DNA from: Enoplolaimus lenunculus
Lineage: Eukaryota > Nematoda > Enoplea > Enoplida > Thoracostomopsidae
NCBI GenBank assembly: GCA_030248215.1
Contig: JASANG010000363.1
Span: 57,919 to 121,918, forward strand
Reading direction: 5' to 3'
DNA: 64,000 nucleotides
The notes under the pieces were generated by a model, which saw only the letters and a list, made by a program, of their open reading frames with translations, did no database searches and was not told the DNA's origin. A program made the translations under genes and the position numbers. Of the stretch, positions 43,197 to 53,966 are shown one piece after another (position 1 is the stretch's first letter; each line of letters opens with the position of its first letter).

Positions 43197-44158
43197 ATTC
43201 GAAAGCTTGGAACCCTATTGGTCTCAAGAAATTTTGGGGATGTCTATATTACCGATATATCCCCGTTTGTTTTTGTATACACCACTGCGTTGTTAGTGTA
43301 GTGTAATGTAACGAAAAAGTAACGATTTCCGGAAAGAAACACACACATTTGGCGTATTGTTACACGACACCAGCGCGGGCGTGTAAAACGGCGCCTGTTT
43401 GGTGTACACACGCGCGCGCTGTTTTTACCAGCACAAAATCATTTGGATATAATATTGTAGTTGTTACGATGGATTGATTCTTTGTTCAAGTTGATGGGTT
43501 TTTTGTACCCGCCACGTCGTCCATTGCTATTTTTTAATGTATATTGTTAAGAGTTTTATTGTTTTGGGTAGTTTTTTGGATTTTACCCCCTGTCTGTGTT
43601 CATTCATAATGTTTGGTTACATTTTATATATGTGTGTAGTTACTTATAGTTAGCTATGTATTTATTGGATAACTGGTTTCGGTTGTTGGACTTTAAAAAC
43701 TGGGTGGCTGACGGTAAACTAATGAATGAATTACATTACACATGTGTTTTGGATTGCCGCGTTACGGAATTTGTTGCTTATGTGACTCATAACAGTACAG
43801 TTTAAAAAGTTTTTAATTGAAGGAAATAATTGTAAATGGAATTGCTTGTAATGGTTGTTATTGTTTGAAGCTGTTTTGAAGGTTCAAGCCGGTGAGTGTG
43901 GGTAGAAAACTGATTAATTATTGTAAGCTAAATATTTTTGCGGTGTTTGCATTCGTATTTTTGAGGCTCAACAATGAATTAGTAAGCGACAATGAAGAAA
44001 ACGTTGTTTGTCTTTGTGAGGTTAACTTTTGTGTAAGTTGGAGATGGAAAGGAAAGGTTTCGAAAGTTTGAGAGAATTCATTCTTAAATAACGGTGACAG
44101 TTTTGGTTTGGTTCTGAGCTACTAACTTGAGAAGAATTGGTGTTGTGCTCTCTGCTAC
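43197..44158. other. No gene seen
   Basis: AT- and GT-rich DNA without a recognised gene or repeat. Confidence 0.3.
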
Positions 44159-44439
44159 TCAGGCCACTTACCAATTATTGGCCTAGGCCAATCTGATATT
44201 CGCAGCAAATAGCAGTTTGGCCTTGGGTAATAGCGATTGTGATATGTCGCAAAACAACAGTGATGTAAGGCCACCGCTAATTGATTAACCGTATTGGGTC
44301 TGCCCAAATATTCAAATCTGATTGGTCTATAAGTTCAATAACAGTTTATCCAGGCCAAACTGCTACTATATAAAACAGAAGACTGGCCTAGGCCAATTAT
44401 TAATTTGGCTGAATAGCAGATTGGTCTACGAAATATATA
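44159..44439. mobile_element. Family E element, long form
   Basis: CAATTATTGGCCTAGGCCAA, then GGGTAATAGCGATTGTGATA, a central CCAAATATTCAAATCTGATT block and right end GATTGGTCTACGAAATATAT. It is collinear with the 38.1-kb copy. Confidence 0.6.
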
Positions 44440-44550
44440 CCGGGTTTCCACCGGAATTTCTTCAAAAAACATTCAATTCATATTCCTGTTTCTGTGACGG
44501 CGGCGCGAAAGACGCCCAGGAACCGGCATTTTTACGGTTTTGGCACTAAT
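44440..44550. repeat. Family Y repeat, copy 1
   Basis: GGTTTCCACCGGAATTTCTT, GACGGCGGCGCGAAAGACGC and AGGAACCGGCATTTTTACGG parallel 49053-49165. It has no identified ends. Confidence 0.4.
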
Positions 44551-45059
44551 TATGAAGAATAAGCTTAAACATGCATTTACGTCTCAATAATTTTGCTGAA
44601 ATTCAACTTCTTTTTACAATATCAAGTCATGTTGGAACCCTGACGCGACAAAACAAAAACTAGCAACAGGGCACCAATTTACGTACTATATATCATATAA
44701 CATCTGGTTCCGGTAAAAAATTCAATATCCGGCTGTAGAATCGCTTAAGCTAAGTTCCGGTCGCACCTTGAGCAAACAAGCGTTTCAAGCGTTTACATAC
44801 GTACTAGCGACTCAGAAAATTTTATCATTCATTACTACTGTGGTTTGATATTCCTCGATTTCGTTTTTGAGTCGTGTCGTGCCGATTTAATCACAAAGGC
44901 ACCGCTTTACACGTTAATGGGCAGCAAAGAAACACATTTAATTTGTTCAATTTTAAAATATTAAAGTTTTAGAAAAATTTTCGTCAAAAAATTTCCGCGT
45001 TTTTCCGAAGCGCAGTTTTCAAAATATGTATTTCACAATACAATATTTTTGGTGTATGT

Positions 45060-45211
45060 CAGGGTGCAAAGCGGAACTGGATTATACCGGAATCGCAATC
45101 GGAACAGCAAATTTATACAGGGAACGGAACAACAAATTTATACCGGAATCGGAATCAGAACTCGTTTTGAATCGGAATTCTAATCGGAATCGTAATTTCG
45201 GTTGCACCCTG
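45060..45211 (-). mobile_element. Family W hAT-like element, short form, perfect 8-bp duplication
   Basis: CAGGGTGCAAAGCGGAACTG to GTAATTTCGGTTGCACCCTG, 152 bp, flanked by GTGTATGT on both sides (45052-45059 and 45212-45219). GGAATCGGAATC and AATTTATACCGG words repeat through it. It lacks the AT-rich middle of the 35.3-kb copy, so it looks like an internal-deletion form that still moved. Confidence 0.88.
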
Positions 45212-45219
45212 GTGTATGT

Positions 45220-46079
45220 TTTTGTGTTTATGTTTTATTTTGTATTTTTTAATATATTTTTTAAATATTTTTTATTTCTGTGCAACGATGTTTTAATGAT
45301 TACGTTATTTTGTGAACAAACAAATTGTTTTGTATGTGTGTGTGAATGAATGAATTGCTTGGTCGTTTTGTAAGTAGACAATCAGTGTATAATCAGTAAA
45401 TTTGTAATAGGGAAGGCCGGCGCGGTATATCAGTAGGAAAAGTTTGAGCGAGATGCTAAACGCAATTTTAGTAATTAACACAAAATGTTTTCGTTTTAAT
45501 TCGTGTTTGGGGGGCGGGCGCAGATTTGAGTGATCCCCCGTTGGATCTGCAAGTGGGTGGAATAGTACGATATATTTACTGTTGTGTGGCGCCATACGTT
45601 TCACAAAGCGCACAAGCGATAAAGTAATACACACGATACACACAAGTGTGTATGTTGTATTTTGTTATGTATACAATGTGTTTACAAATCGTGTCGTGTT
45701 AATAGTTTTGACGCGCGTTTTCAATCTTATTTGTGTTTGTTGTGATTTTGGAAGTTTGGTGATCGGACCAGAACCGACCGACCGTCAGGTGGTGGTAAAC
45801 TTTGTAATATATTGTGATTTTTTTATGTATTTTTAGTATGATAATTATCGCTCGTATCAGTAAATCTGTTAATCATTATAAAGTGTATGCTAAAATATGA
45901 ATGGTACATTTACAGGTGGTAAAAGTTACTTCCGGGTTTAGTGTGGGTGTTTAAATTTAGAGGCTCTGATTCGGTTACGCAGGAATGTATATAATTTTCG
46001 ATGAATCAAATCTGCATGTTCATGTAAAAGTTTTTTGTATACAATTTGTTTCATGATTGTAGCTTAAATTTATAATTGA
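45220..46079. other. No gene seen; family B-type remnant
   Basis: CTAAACGCAATTTTAGTAAT and CCCCGTTGGATCTGCAAGTG (about 45456-45556) resemble the 60.7-kb remnant. A 112-residue reverse frame spans it and is unrecognised. Confidence 0.35.
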
Positions 46080-46958
46080 TTGAGCGAAGCGAAACTCCGA
46101 GCGAAGCTCGGAGTTTCGCGAAGCGTTTTATGTTTTGTACTTGGGGGTCGAAAGGTGGATGTCCGTCCGTCCGTCTGTCCGTCTGTCCGTCCGAAAAGAA
46201 TCTCAGGAACGGCTGGACCGATTTTGATAAACTTTTTTTGTTTGAAAGCCAATTATCTTGGGGTGTTAACCTCGCATTGGGGTTTGAAAATTTTAAGCCG
46301 TTTATTAGCTAGAGGCTAAGTTAGAAGCAATCTAATTTTAGCATTAAAGGGTTTTTGGGTGCGAGGAATCTGCGTAGACTGTTTACAAACCTCCAAAACC
46401 GATAATTGAGCCGTTAGCTAATAAATAATTTGCATATTAGCATAGTTTATAAGCCTAAATTAAGACCTTTTACAATATTTCACTAATTATTAAGGTTAAA
46501 AGCAATATAATTTCAGCACTAAAGGGTTTTTTGGTGCGAGGAATTTGAATAAATAGTTTATAAACATCCAAAACCAATAATTGAATAGTTAGCTAATAAC
46601 TAATTTGCATATTAGCTTAATTGACAAGACCAAACTAGGACTTTTTAAATTATTTCAATAATTGTTAGGGTTTGCTGAAGGTTTTTGGGTGAGAAGAATC
46701 AGAATAAATTGTTTACAAACCTCCAAAACCGATAATCGAATAGTTAGCTAATAACTAATTTACATATTAGCTTAATTGACAAGAAAAAATCAGGACATTT
46801 TAAATTATTTCAAAAATTATAGAGTGGCTGAAGGGTTTTTGGGTGCGAGGAATCTGAGGAAATTGCTTACAAACCTCCAAAACCGATAAATGAATAGTTA
46901 GCTAACAACTAATTTGCATATTACCTTAATTGCTTACGTGCGTTCGAGCTTCGCTCAA
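46080..46958. mobile_element. Family K element: inverted ends, hairpin, four tandem units
   Basis: An 879-bp unit bounded by TTGAGCGAAGC and GCTTCGCTCAA, an exact 11-bp inverted pair. At 46089-46119 a 14-bp perfect stem (GCGAAACTCCGAGC) with a GAA loop lies just inside the left end. Then come a (GTCC/GTCT)G run at about 46160-46193 and four tandem units of about 155-175 bp, beginning near 46349, 46524, 46679 and 46833. Each unit holds GGGTTTTTGGGTGCGAGGAA, CAAACCTCCAAAACCGATAA and AATTTGCATATTAGC. It is non-coding; the 79-residue frames at its left are not known proteins. The superfamily is unknown and no target duplication is evident. Confidence 0.75.
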
Positions 46959-46984
46959 AAATGTAGTCCCACTACGACTGGTAA

Positions 46985-47340
46985 CCAGGGCGGCGCGACC
47001 CGGTTCCGATTTAATATCCGGTAAAAACGGATAACGGTAACAGTATCCGGTTCCGGTATAAACCTAGTGAATATCGGATATTTACGGTGGTGGTCTCGAA
47101 TTTCATAAAACTGCTTTTTACAAGCGAGTGTGTTTAACTTTTTGTTGCGATTGCTTGCATGTATGGCCAAGTCAACAAGTTCGAGTTTTGATAGGTTGAA
47201 GTAAAAATGAAAAATTCAAGCTAACGATTAATAATTCTAATTCAGTAAATATAAATTTTGGATGACTTAAATACTTCAAACAGCGCTCGAATTTAGATGC
47301 TATATCCGGTTGTGGTTAAATTACTATCCGGTTGTGTAGT
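46985..47340 (+). mobile_element. Family D element, diverged long form
   Basis: Shares ATATCCGGTAAAAACGG, TATAAACCTAGTGAATAT and CTCGAATTTCATAAAACTGC with the 36.4-kb copy and ends in CTATCCGGTTGTG. The outer ends are worn. Confidence 0.55.
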
Positions 47341-48305
47341 ATGTTGCTGGTAAACGTTATGTTATGTGTTACGCTTTTTTCACGCCAAATATGAAACATC
47401 CGGAATTATTTGGCACCCGCAGTACACTATTCAAAACATGTTCTGTGTATATTTTGCTGCAGCATACTTGCGTAAATGAGAATGCAGATGTTTGTCGTCG
47501 ATCCGATCGCCAAAACATAATGCAGTAGGATTTAAAACTCTACCTTGTAGCTGCACTGCAGAGTTGAAACAAAATTCTGATTCAAGCTGGAATGCCGGCA
47601 AAATTTATGGTCCGACGATTCCGGTCAAATGTTATTCCAAAACGGAGAATTTCGTTTTCGGAATTGTCCAATTAACTAGACCGATAGTTTGAGTTGATGA
47701 CCTGATTCACAATGCTTAAGCGAAATGTTTTCTGTGTTTCTTGTTTCAATCAATTGAAACTTAGTCCGACATCATCTATGTCGTCGTATGACTTGTGCTT
47801 GAAGATATTCGCTACAAACAAAAGAAAGTTTAATGTATTTGTAAATTTTGATATAAACAACATATGTATAAAATAAAATTGCAATTCTGATTCCGGTTCC
47901 TACGGAACAATTTGAATTCCGACTCGCATTCTGAATTGTGATTCTGACTCAATTTCATTCTGGTTGTAAACGCTTAAACGTTGGCGTTCTGGTGTTTTAT
48001 TAACAAGTTTCCATAGTCAAATTGTTGCGGTTTGTTTAATTGGAGTTATATTGTATAAATGAAATATGCCAATGGTAATGTTTTTGACTTTGATAAGCGG
48101 TTTAAAGACTACGACGATGATGATGATGACAGGACAAGGAAATAGAAAATGGTTTGAAAAATGAATCTTTTAAAATGTGAAAACATCTTTAATTTTTAGC
48201 GACAGACGTGTTTTTTACAGTCTACTGAACATGTGTGTTTGTATGTGTCAGTTGACTCTATATATGTAGCATAGACATTGGTAAAAAATATACGTAGAGG
48301 TAATA
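47341..48305. other. No gene seen; family W-like fragment at 47876-47972
   Basis: GCAATTCTGATTCCGGTTCC and CGACTCGCATTCTGAATTG look like a decayed family W end. A 66-residue frame (47492-47692) is unrecognised. Short GAT run near 48115-48128. Confidence 0.35.
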
Positions 48306-48526
48306 TACAGACAGGGGTGCAGGCAGAGGGGAAGAATGGGCGGCATTGTCCGGCACCCGGAAGTTTTTTAAAATTTTGATATGTTAAGGGTTATTTTTTA
48401 ATGAAAGTTTATCAAATAAAAATTACTTGTATGATAATGCTTGAAAATAAGGTCGAATATATAATAGCAGGTAATGTGTCTCATTTACACCCTGGAAATA
48501 TTTTCTGGCTATGCCAGTGCGTAGAC
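48306..48526. repeat. Possible family N repeat, long form
   Basis: CAGGGGTGCAGGCAGAGGGG start and ATTTTCTGGCTATGCCAGTG end have the family N outline around an AT-rich filler. Assignment is tentative. Confidence 0.35.
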
Positions 48527-48531
48527 ATACA

Positions 48532-48712
48532 GTGCAGGAGCAGGCTTGGGTGGGGGGCCCCTTGAGCAGGCTCTGGTGGGGGGCCGCTTGCGATGATCAA
48601 AATATTTTGCAAATTTTTTGGTTAAAATCTTGTTAGAGTGAGAAAGAGTTCCTCTTTACGGGTGCCTCCAAACCGGGGGGGGGGGTGGCTTCTCCGACCC
48701 AGTCTGCGTTCC
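48532..48712 (+). repeat. Family S dispersed repeat, copy 3
   Basis: GTGCAGGAGCAGGCTTGGGT, GATGATCAAAATATTTTGC and GGTTAAAATCTTGTTAGAG match copy 1, and a G run (48676-48687) precedes CTTCTCCGACCC. A 20-25-bp piece near the start is duplicated. Confidence 0.45.
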
Positions 48713-49052
48713 TTAATATGTTTGTTTTTTATTTTAGATCTGGTACGGAATCATTTTTTGAACAAAAAAACGACACCTGTGTGAAATTTAAAACGAAAAA
48801 TGTGTTAAAAATATTTTTAAAAAACACTTTTTGAATTTAAATTGGTGTAATTATTTTTGTTTGATACGGCGCAGGTGTACCGTTTTAGTGATGAGTTTGT
48901 TTGGATTCAGACATGTATATGTATATTAATATATTAATATACATAAATATGTGCAGGTTCTGGTGCTTGTGCTTCCGCTTTTGCGTGTAAATTTGGTGAC
49001 CGGACTTAAAATGTCGGAAATTGTTCAAATATGTTCCAAAAAGCGAACGGGG
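48713..49052. other. No gene seen; AT palindrome
   Basis: GTATATTAATATATTAATAC-type palindrome of 22 bp at about 48921-48942; otherwise nothing recognised. Confidence 0.4.
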
Positions 49053-49165
49053 TATTTCGCAGGGTTCCGCCGGAATTCGTGAAAAAAATCAATTCTTGTT
49101 CGTGATCGTGTTCTGGCGTTGAAAGGCGCAGGAACTGGAATTTGTACGGTTCTGTTCAAAAATAT
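49053..49165. repeat. Family Y repeat, copy 2
   Basis: GGGTTCCGCCGGAATTCGTG, GGCGTTGAAAGGCGCAGGAA and GGAATTTGTACGGTTCTG, in the same order as 44440-44550. Confidence 0.4.
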
Positions 49166-49357
49166 GAATGAAGAAGAAACGTTTAGAAAGAAAAAAATTA
49201 GATAATGAAAACCTGCCAAAACAGTCGACGAGATGATGAACACTGATCATCAGCATATTTTATTTTGAATTATAGTCAATCAGTGGTAGGTATTTTTGGT
49301 ATTCATTGGTCTAATGTATTTTGCAATGCCTGTTTTTGTGTATGAACTGTAGCTCGT

Positions 49358-49430
49358 ATTGGAACCCGGGATCTTGAAATACAACTACTGATATCGGGAC
49401 CAATTGACTAGCGGTCCTACATCAAAAAGC
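49358..49430 (-). repeat. tRNA-like sequence, possible SINE head
   Basis: On the reverse strand GCTAGTCAATTGGT resembles a tRNA A box (49399-49412) and CCCGGGTTCCAATAC a B box (49356-49370), with spacing near 40 bp as in short-arm tRNAs. The anticodon and acceptor stems are not convincing. A decayed tRNA-derived repeat is the best reading. Confidence 0.4.
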
Positions 49431-49499
49431 ATCAAGAGAGCATAATTGAGATTCGGCATGGTTGATTTTGATTTTAAATTAATTAATGTATACGTCTAG

Positions 49500-49873
49500 C
49501 AGGGTGCAACCGGAATTCCGGTTCCGGCATTTTTTCACCTTCCGGTTCCGGTAAATTTTTACCGGATTTAAAAATTCCGGTGTTATAATTTGGCCGTTTT
49601 TTTAACTTTGCTAATCTTTAAGAATCTCTTTAGAAAGCCACTTGTATTCCGAATATAAGCCATTGATGGTGGATTTCACTTCAGTCGACGACGAAAATTT
49701 AAAATACAACAAATAAAATAAATACCTATGTTCGACTAAGGTTGCTTCACAAATAACGGAGCAAAAAAATACGATTAAAATGAAATTTTTGGTGAAATGC
49801 ATTTTTCACTTTCCGGTTCCAGTAAAATTTTCAAATTCCGGTTCCGGTAAATTGTAATTCCGGTTGCACCCTG
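49500..49873 (+). mobile_element. Family C hAT-like element, perfect 8-bp duplication
   Basis: CAGGGTGCAACCGGAATTCC to AATTCCGGTTGCACCCTG, 374 bp, flanked by ACGTCTAG on both sides (49492-49499 and 49874-49881). Very similar to the 15.1-kb copy but with fewer tandem TTCCGG words at each end, so word number varies between copies. Confidence 0.92.
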
Positions 49874-49881
49874 ACGTCTAG

Positions 49882-50382
49882 GTATAAGTAGTTGGTAGGC
49901 TAAGAAAAATTAAAATATAGTACATCTGTATATGTAAGCCAACTAGTGACACTTATACAGTTTTCGGTTATGCACCCAAATGGTAATTTCAAGTATAGAA
50001 TCATCAAAGGCAGTTGTATAAGATTTTAGAATCAAGATGCTTTAATTCCAATAAAGATTAAAACTGAGTAATTTTGTAATAATATATGAATATATATGTG
50101 CAGATAAATTTATATAATGCAATTATATACATATATACGTATATATAATATGTAATATTTGCGTATTATGCTTGTCTGGCTTATAAGTGACTCTTAAGAT
50201 TGCTGGAGGTTGGTCTGCTAGCAGTATCAGATCATGATGTGTTTCGCTGGTTAAATAGAGCGGTTAGTGGTTATTATTTGTGGATATAGAGATGAACCAC
50301 GACGGAGATGGCATGGTCAACTGCTAAACATTTGCGTAACCAGGATTTCGTCTCTGGAGAACGTAATTTTATCAAAGAAATG
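49882..50382. other. No gene seen; TA-rich tract
   Basis: ATATATAC-type palindromic sequence at about 50085-50155; nothing else recognised. Confidence 0.4.
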
Positions 50383-50717
50383 CAGGATTCGGATTCAGCA
50401 AAAATTAGCGGTTCGGATTCGGTTGTGAAAATGCGGAAGCCAAAAGCCGACGCGAACAATTTTCGGAAATATGTTTTCTCATTTTACAAAATTAAAATTT
50501 TACATAACTTGTTATACAATTCAACATTTTTCGTTTCAGATAACAAATTTTTTAGAACTGAGAGGTCGGGAGCAAAAGATACATATTATTTATATAACGT
50601 TTAAAAATTATGCGGCTGGTATTGCGTTATCTAAAACATATTATACATCAGATTCGATTCTGCAAATTAGCAATGGATTCGGATTTGGTCAAATCGTCGA
50701 TTCGGTGCAACCCATAC
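50383..50717 (+). mobile_element. Family V element (ATTCGG words), copy 1
   Basis: CAGGATTCGGATTCAGC start, GGTTCGGATTCGGTTGTG, then AAATATGTTTTCTCATTTTA and, at the right, TTCGATTCTGC and CGTCGATTCGGTGCAACCC. A second copy lies in reverse at 63545-63815. The closing GGTGCAACCC resembles families C and W. Three overlapping forward frames are repeat readings. Confidence 0.6.
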
Positions 50718-53089
50718 CAAAGCCTGAGCCTATGCTGTAATTTTAAAAGTGGGAAAAGGTGTACAAGTGTTGAATTGACTTTACAAACACTGAGTTTTTC
50801 GGGTTTTAAATAAAATTACGATTTGAGTACTCTAAAAATGGGCTTTTAACTGACCTCATCTTGAATTTATAGTACACTGTTTCATATTGAATATATATGT
50901 CTGTCTATTAAATTGCTTAAATTCACTTCATTTCTTCAATAACGTTCATATTGTTTAGGCTGTTGATCGACTATTTGCCTAAATCTGGTGGACGTTTACA
51001 CATTGTAGGCCGTCCTTCCCTGATAGCAGCGATAGGTTTCTGTTGGCCTTTTCTCATGTTCTATGACCATCTTAATTTATGGTAGGGATAGGTTTGTGAT
51101 TGTGGCGTAGAACGCATTGATGGTGTCTATGTATATATGTTTGGTCTAGTCGAATAGTCTATTAAATTCATTTTCTCTTGAAGACGTTATATATATTTAA
51201 TTTTATTAAGTCTAAAGATGATTGCCTGCCTGTGTATTGCACCGCTGGATGCTTGGAAGCGGCACGGTTTGTATAATGCGGTGGGTGTGTGTGTCTACGA
51301 CGAATTTTTGAGTGTGGGGTGGGCTTGTGTTTGGTTTTTGTCAAAGTTGCGTTTGGCCGATATTAAATGATGTTTGGGCGATTTTTGATCGTCTGAATTA
51401 GTTTGATTTTGAATGACGCAATTGAGTGAACAAAAAAGTGGATTGGGTTTGTCATGCAGCCCCTCCACCGCTGTTGGTCGAAGATGTGATCCGGTGCGCT
51501 CATGGTACAGCGTCCGTGTTGTTCTCTAGTCGAATTTAAAGCGATATGAAAGTGAGATGTTGGTCACTGAGCTGCAGCCACTTAAAGTGTAAGTATTTGG
51601 GCTAGACCTGAGCGGAAACCAAGAATAAGAGTAGCTTAGGCTGGATTTGTCACCGGCAAATCAGCGTAGGCTGAATTTTTGGGGTAGAAAATCATGGCGA
51701 CGGAGAAATTTAGCTGTGTTCACTCGCGTGTTTTTTTGTTTCAACACATAAATATCAGTATCACTGCGGCTTCTCTAGCAGAAATTTTCGAATCTACCAC
51801 TGGCTAAAACAAATGAATAAAGTTGAAAAACACTGGCCTTTATATTGAGACTTGATTAAGAGCGGTGTGGTGGGTGATGTGGATGTTCCGATGTGATATT
51901 CCCCGCATACCGTCGACTCCCTGTTGCTCCGTCTATTTGTACAAAATAAAACATTGTCAGTTTTGATAAGATTTTCACTTGCGATTGGGATGTATTAAGT
52001 GTATGTTTACACATAGGCAGTGTTTATTTTTTATCGCTTGGGAAAGTTCGGAAGGTTAAAAATATACGTACGTACGTTACTACTTTGTGTTATTGCGGGA
52101 TCGTTTTATTTCAATTAATGATGATGTAATACGGCGTTTTATAAGTTGATTGTGATGTATGTTATATCTAATGAGCGACACAAATAGGGTGCACTTGTCA
52201 ATAGATAAGCTGCCTGTCGCCATATTAGTTTATATACATATATATAATATGATATATATAATATAATATATGTATATATAAATATAATATATATTGATAA
52301 AAATAGTAGGGTTGCGTTAGTCTTTAGTTTCAAGGTGGTTGATTTTGTAAATAATAGATTACATTGGTCTTTGAAATTGTTATACAGATAGTTTTGTGAT
52401 CTAGGTATGATTTTTTGGTAATTATAACTTTTCAAGTTGGCGGTAATCTAATTTTGTAAGGAAGGGGAATAACGAACTAAGGGTTTTCAAGTTTGTAGGG
52501 TTTTAGATTATAGCTTAATTTAGGCTTAGGTTTGAGCTAAGAGATTATATCATTTCTTAGCGTCTTAATGTGCTCGAATCCTTTAACTTTTTTGTTCTCA
52601 AATTGTTTGTGTTGTGTCTTCGCTGTTGTACACTGGGAAATCGCAGAATCGTTGTTTCAGTTGTTAGCATCCGCGGTGATATTTGATTGTAAAGCTTTTA
52701 TTATACTTCCGTCTGGCGGTTCACTCCCACAAGCCCATCAACTGGTTTATTTCGTTTTTTATTTATGTTATATATTTATATTTATATATATACGTATTGT
52801 ATATACATATATATTTAATTTTAATAATATAGTTTTACGAGATTGAAAATGTAAATAATCTTATGCAGCAGTTAAGCTTAAACCAGGTTGTTACGTAGGT
52901 ATGCAGTGGACATTATACGATTGTAATAATACGCACGGTCTATGCAGGTTTTATATTTTTTTCAATTCTGAACGTTGAGTTAAATTAGCCAAAACTGGAC
53001 ATTTTATTTTAAACAGTTCGAATTTTTAAGAATCATGGTCAACGAATTGGCTAAACAAATACTGGTCTCGGTATGGCGTACGTAAGTCT
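50718..53089. other. No gene seen; TA-rich tracts
   Basis: Long (TA)n-type palindromic tracts lie at about 52210-52295 and 52770-52830. Frames at 52139-52435 (reverse) and 52568-52846 (forward) run into them. TTTCGAATCTACCACTGGC near 51787 is an isolated family B-type end. TTAGGC-like words at about 52518-52545. Confidence 0.35.
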
Positions 53090-53405
53090 AAGGGTTGCGT
53101 TGTACTTGACGTCAGGCGCCGTCTGTCACGGTGCGTCACCCGTACGGCGCTGTCCGTCACTATACATTATCGTACGTGACTTATGTGCGTACGATACGGC
53201 ACGGTGACGGACGGCGCCGTACGGGTGACGGACGGCACCGGATTGTACCGTGCCGGTGAAGGACCGCGCCGTACGTCGGAAAAAGTGTCGCCCGTACGGC
53301 GCCGTCCGTCACCTACGATCGTGACCGACGGCATCGCACGCGTGACCGACGGCACCGAACGGGTGACGGACGGCGCCGTAGGTCAAAAAAGTATAGCGCA
53401 ACCCT
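53090..53405. mobile_element. Family G element, longest copy
   Basis: AAGGGTTGCGTTGTACTTGA to AAGTATAGCGCAACCCTT, 316 bp. At least eight copies of GTGACGGACGGC/GCCGTCCGTCAC words occur in both directions, so the element can form several alternative hairpins. It is far more CpG-rich than its surroundings. The mirrored frames on both strands (SVTRAMPSVT-type peptides) are products of the word repeat. Confidence 0.75.
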
Positions 53406-53783
53406 TAAAGTCGTATGTGGGTCTGTATTCTTAGAGGAATGATATTATGGTCGTTATGTTCTGAAGCCGTTCATAGATTGTTCGTTTTAAATCTTTGAAT
53501 CAATCTTGGCGAATTTTACCATTTGTTACAGTTTTGCGAATCATTTTTGTAGCCGTGGCTGATAATGAAGTTAGGATCGAAATGGTGAGTGTGGATTAAT
53601 CAGGCAATGGTGTGAATCGCTCATATACTTATGTATGTATGCACTGTGCAATGTACGCAAAATTTTGCAGTTTGACCATTTTTGGACAAATGACAGAAGT
53701 TTGAATAAAAAATGGTGGGTGTGCAATAGTCAGGGGGATAATGAGACGCTGTAGTGTATGTATGTTTGTTGTATGTATGCATG
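53406..53783. other. No gene seen
   Basis: No gene or repeat family recognised; GTATGTATGT-type words near its right end. Confidence 0.3.
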
Positions 53784-53966
53784 TATATGTCGTAGGCCAA
53801 TCATTGACCAATCAGATATGATTATTTGGACATACACAATACCGTTAACGAATCAGCGTTGGCCTTTCATCACTGTTGTTTTGCGACATGTCACAATAGC
53901 TATTTGTTGGCCCAGGCGAAACTGCAATTTAATTGGCCTGAATAGCAGATTCGCCTACGACATAGA
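53784..53966. mobile_element. Family E element, complete copy
   Basis: TATATGTCGTAGGCCAATCA to GATTCGCCTACGACATAG, 183 bp, both termini preserved. The interior carries CCAATCAGATATGATTATTT, reversed relative to the 38- and 44-kb copies, and CACTGTTGTTTTGCGACATG. Confidence 0.75.

Noticed and set aside
53167-53434. Mirrored frames on both strands rich in VTDG / PSVT
   Set aside because: Both arise from the palindromic GTGACGGACGGC word of family G.
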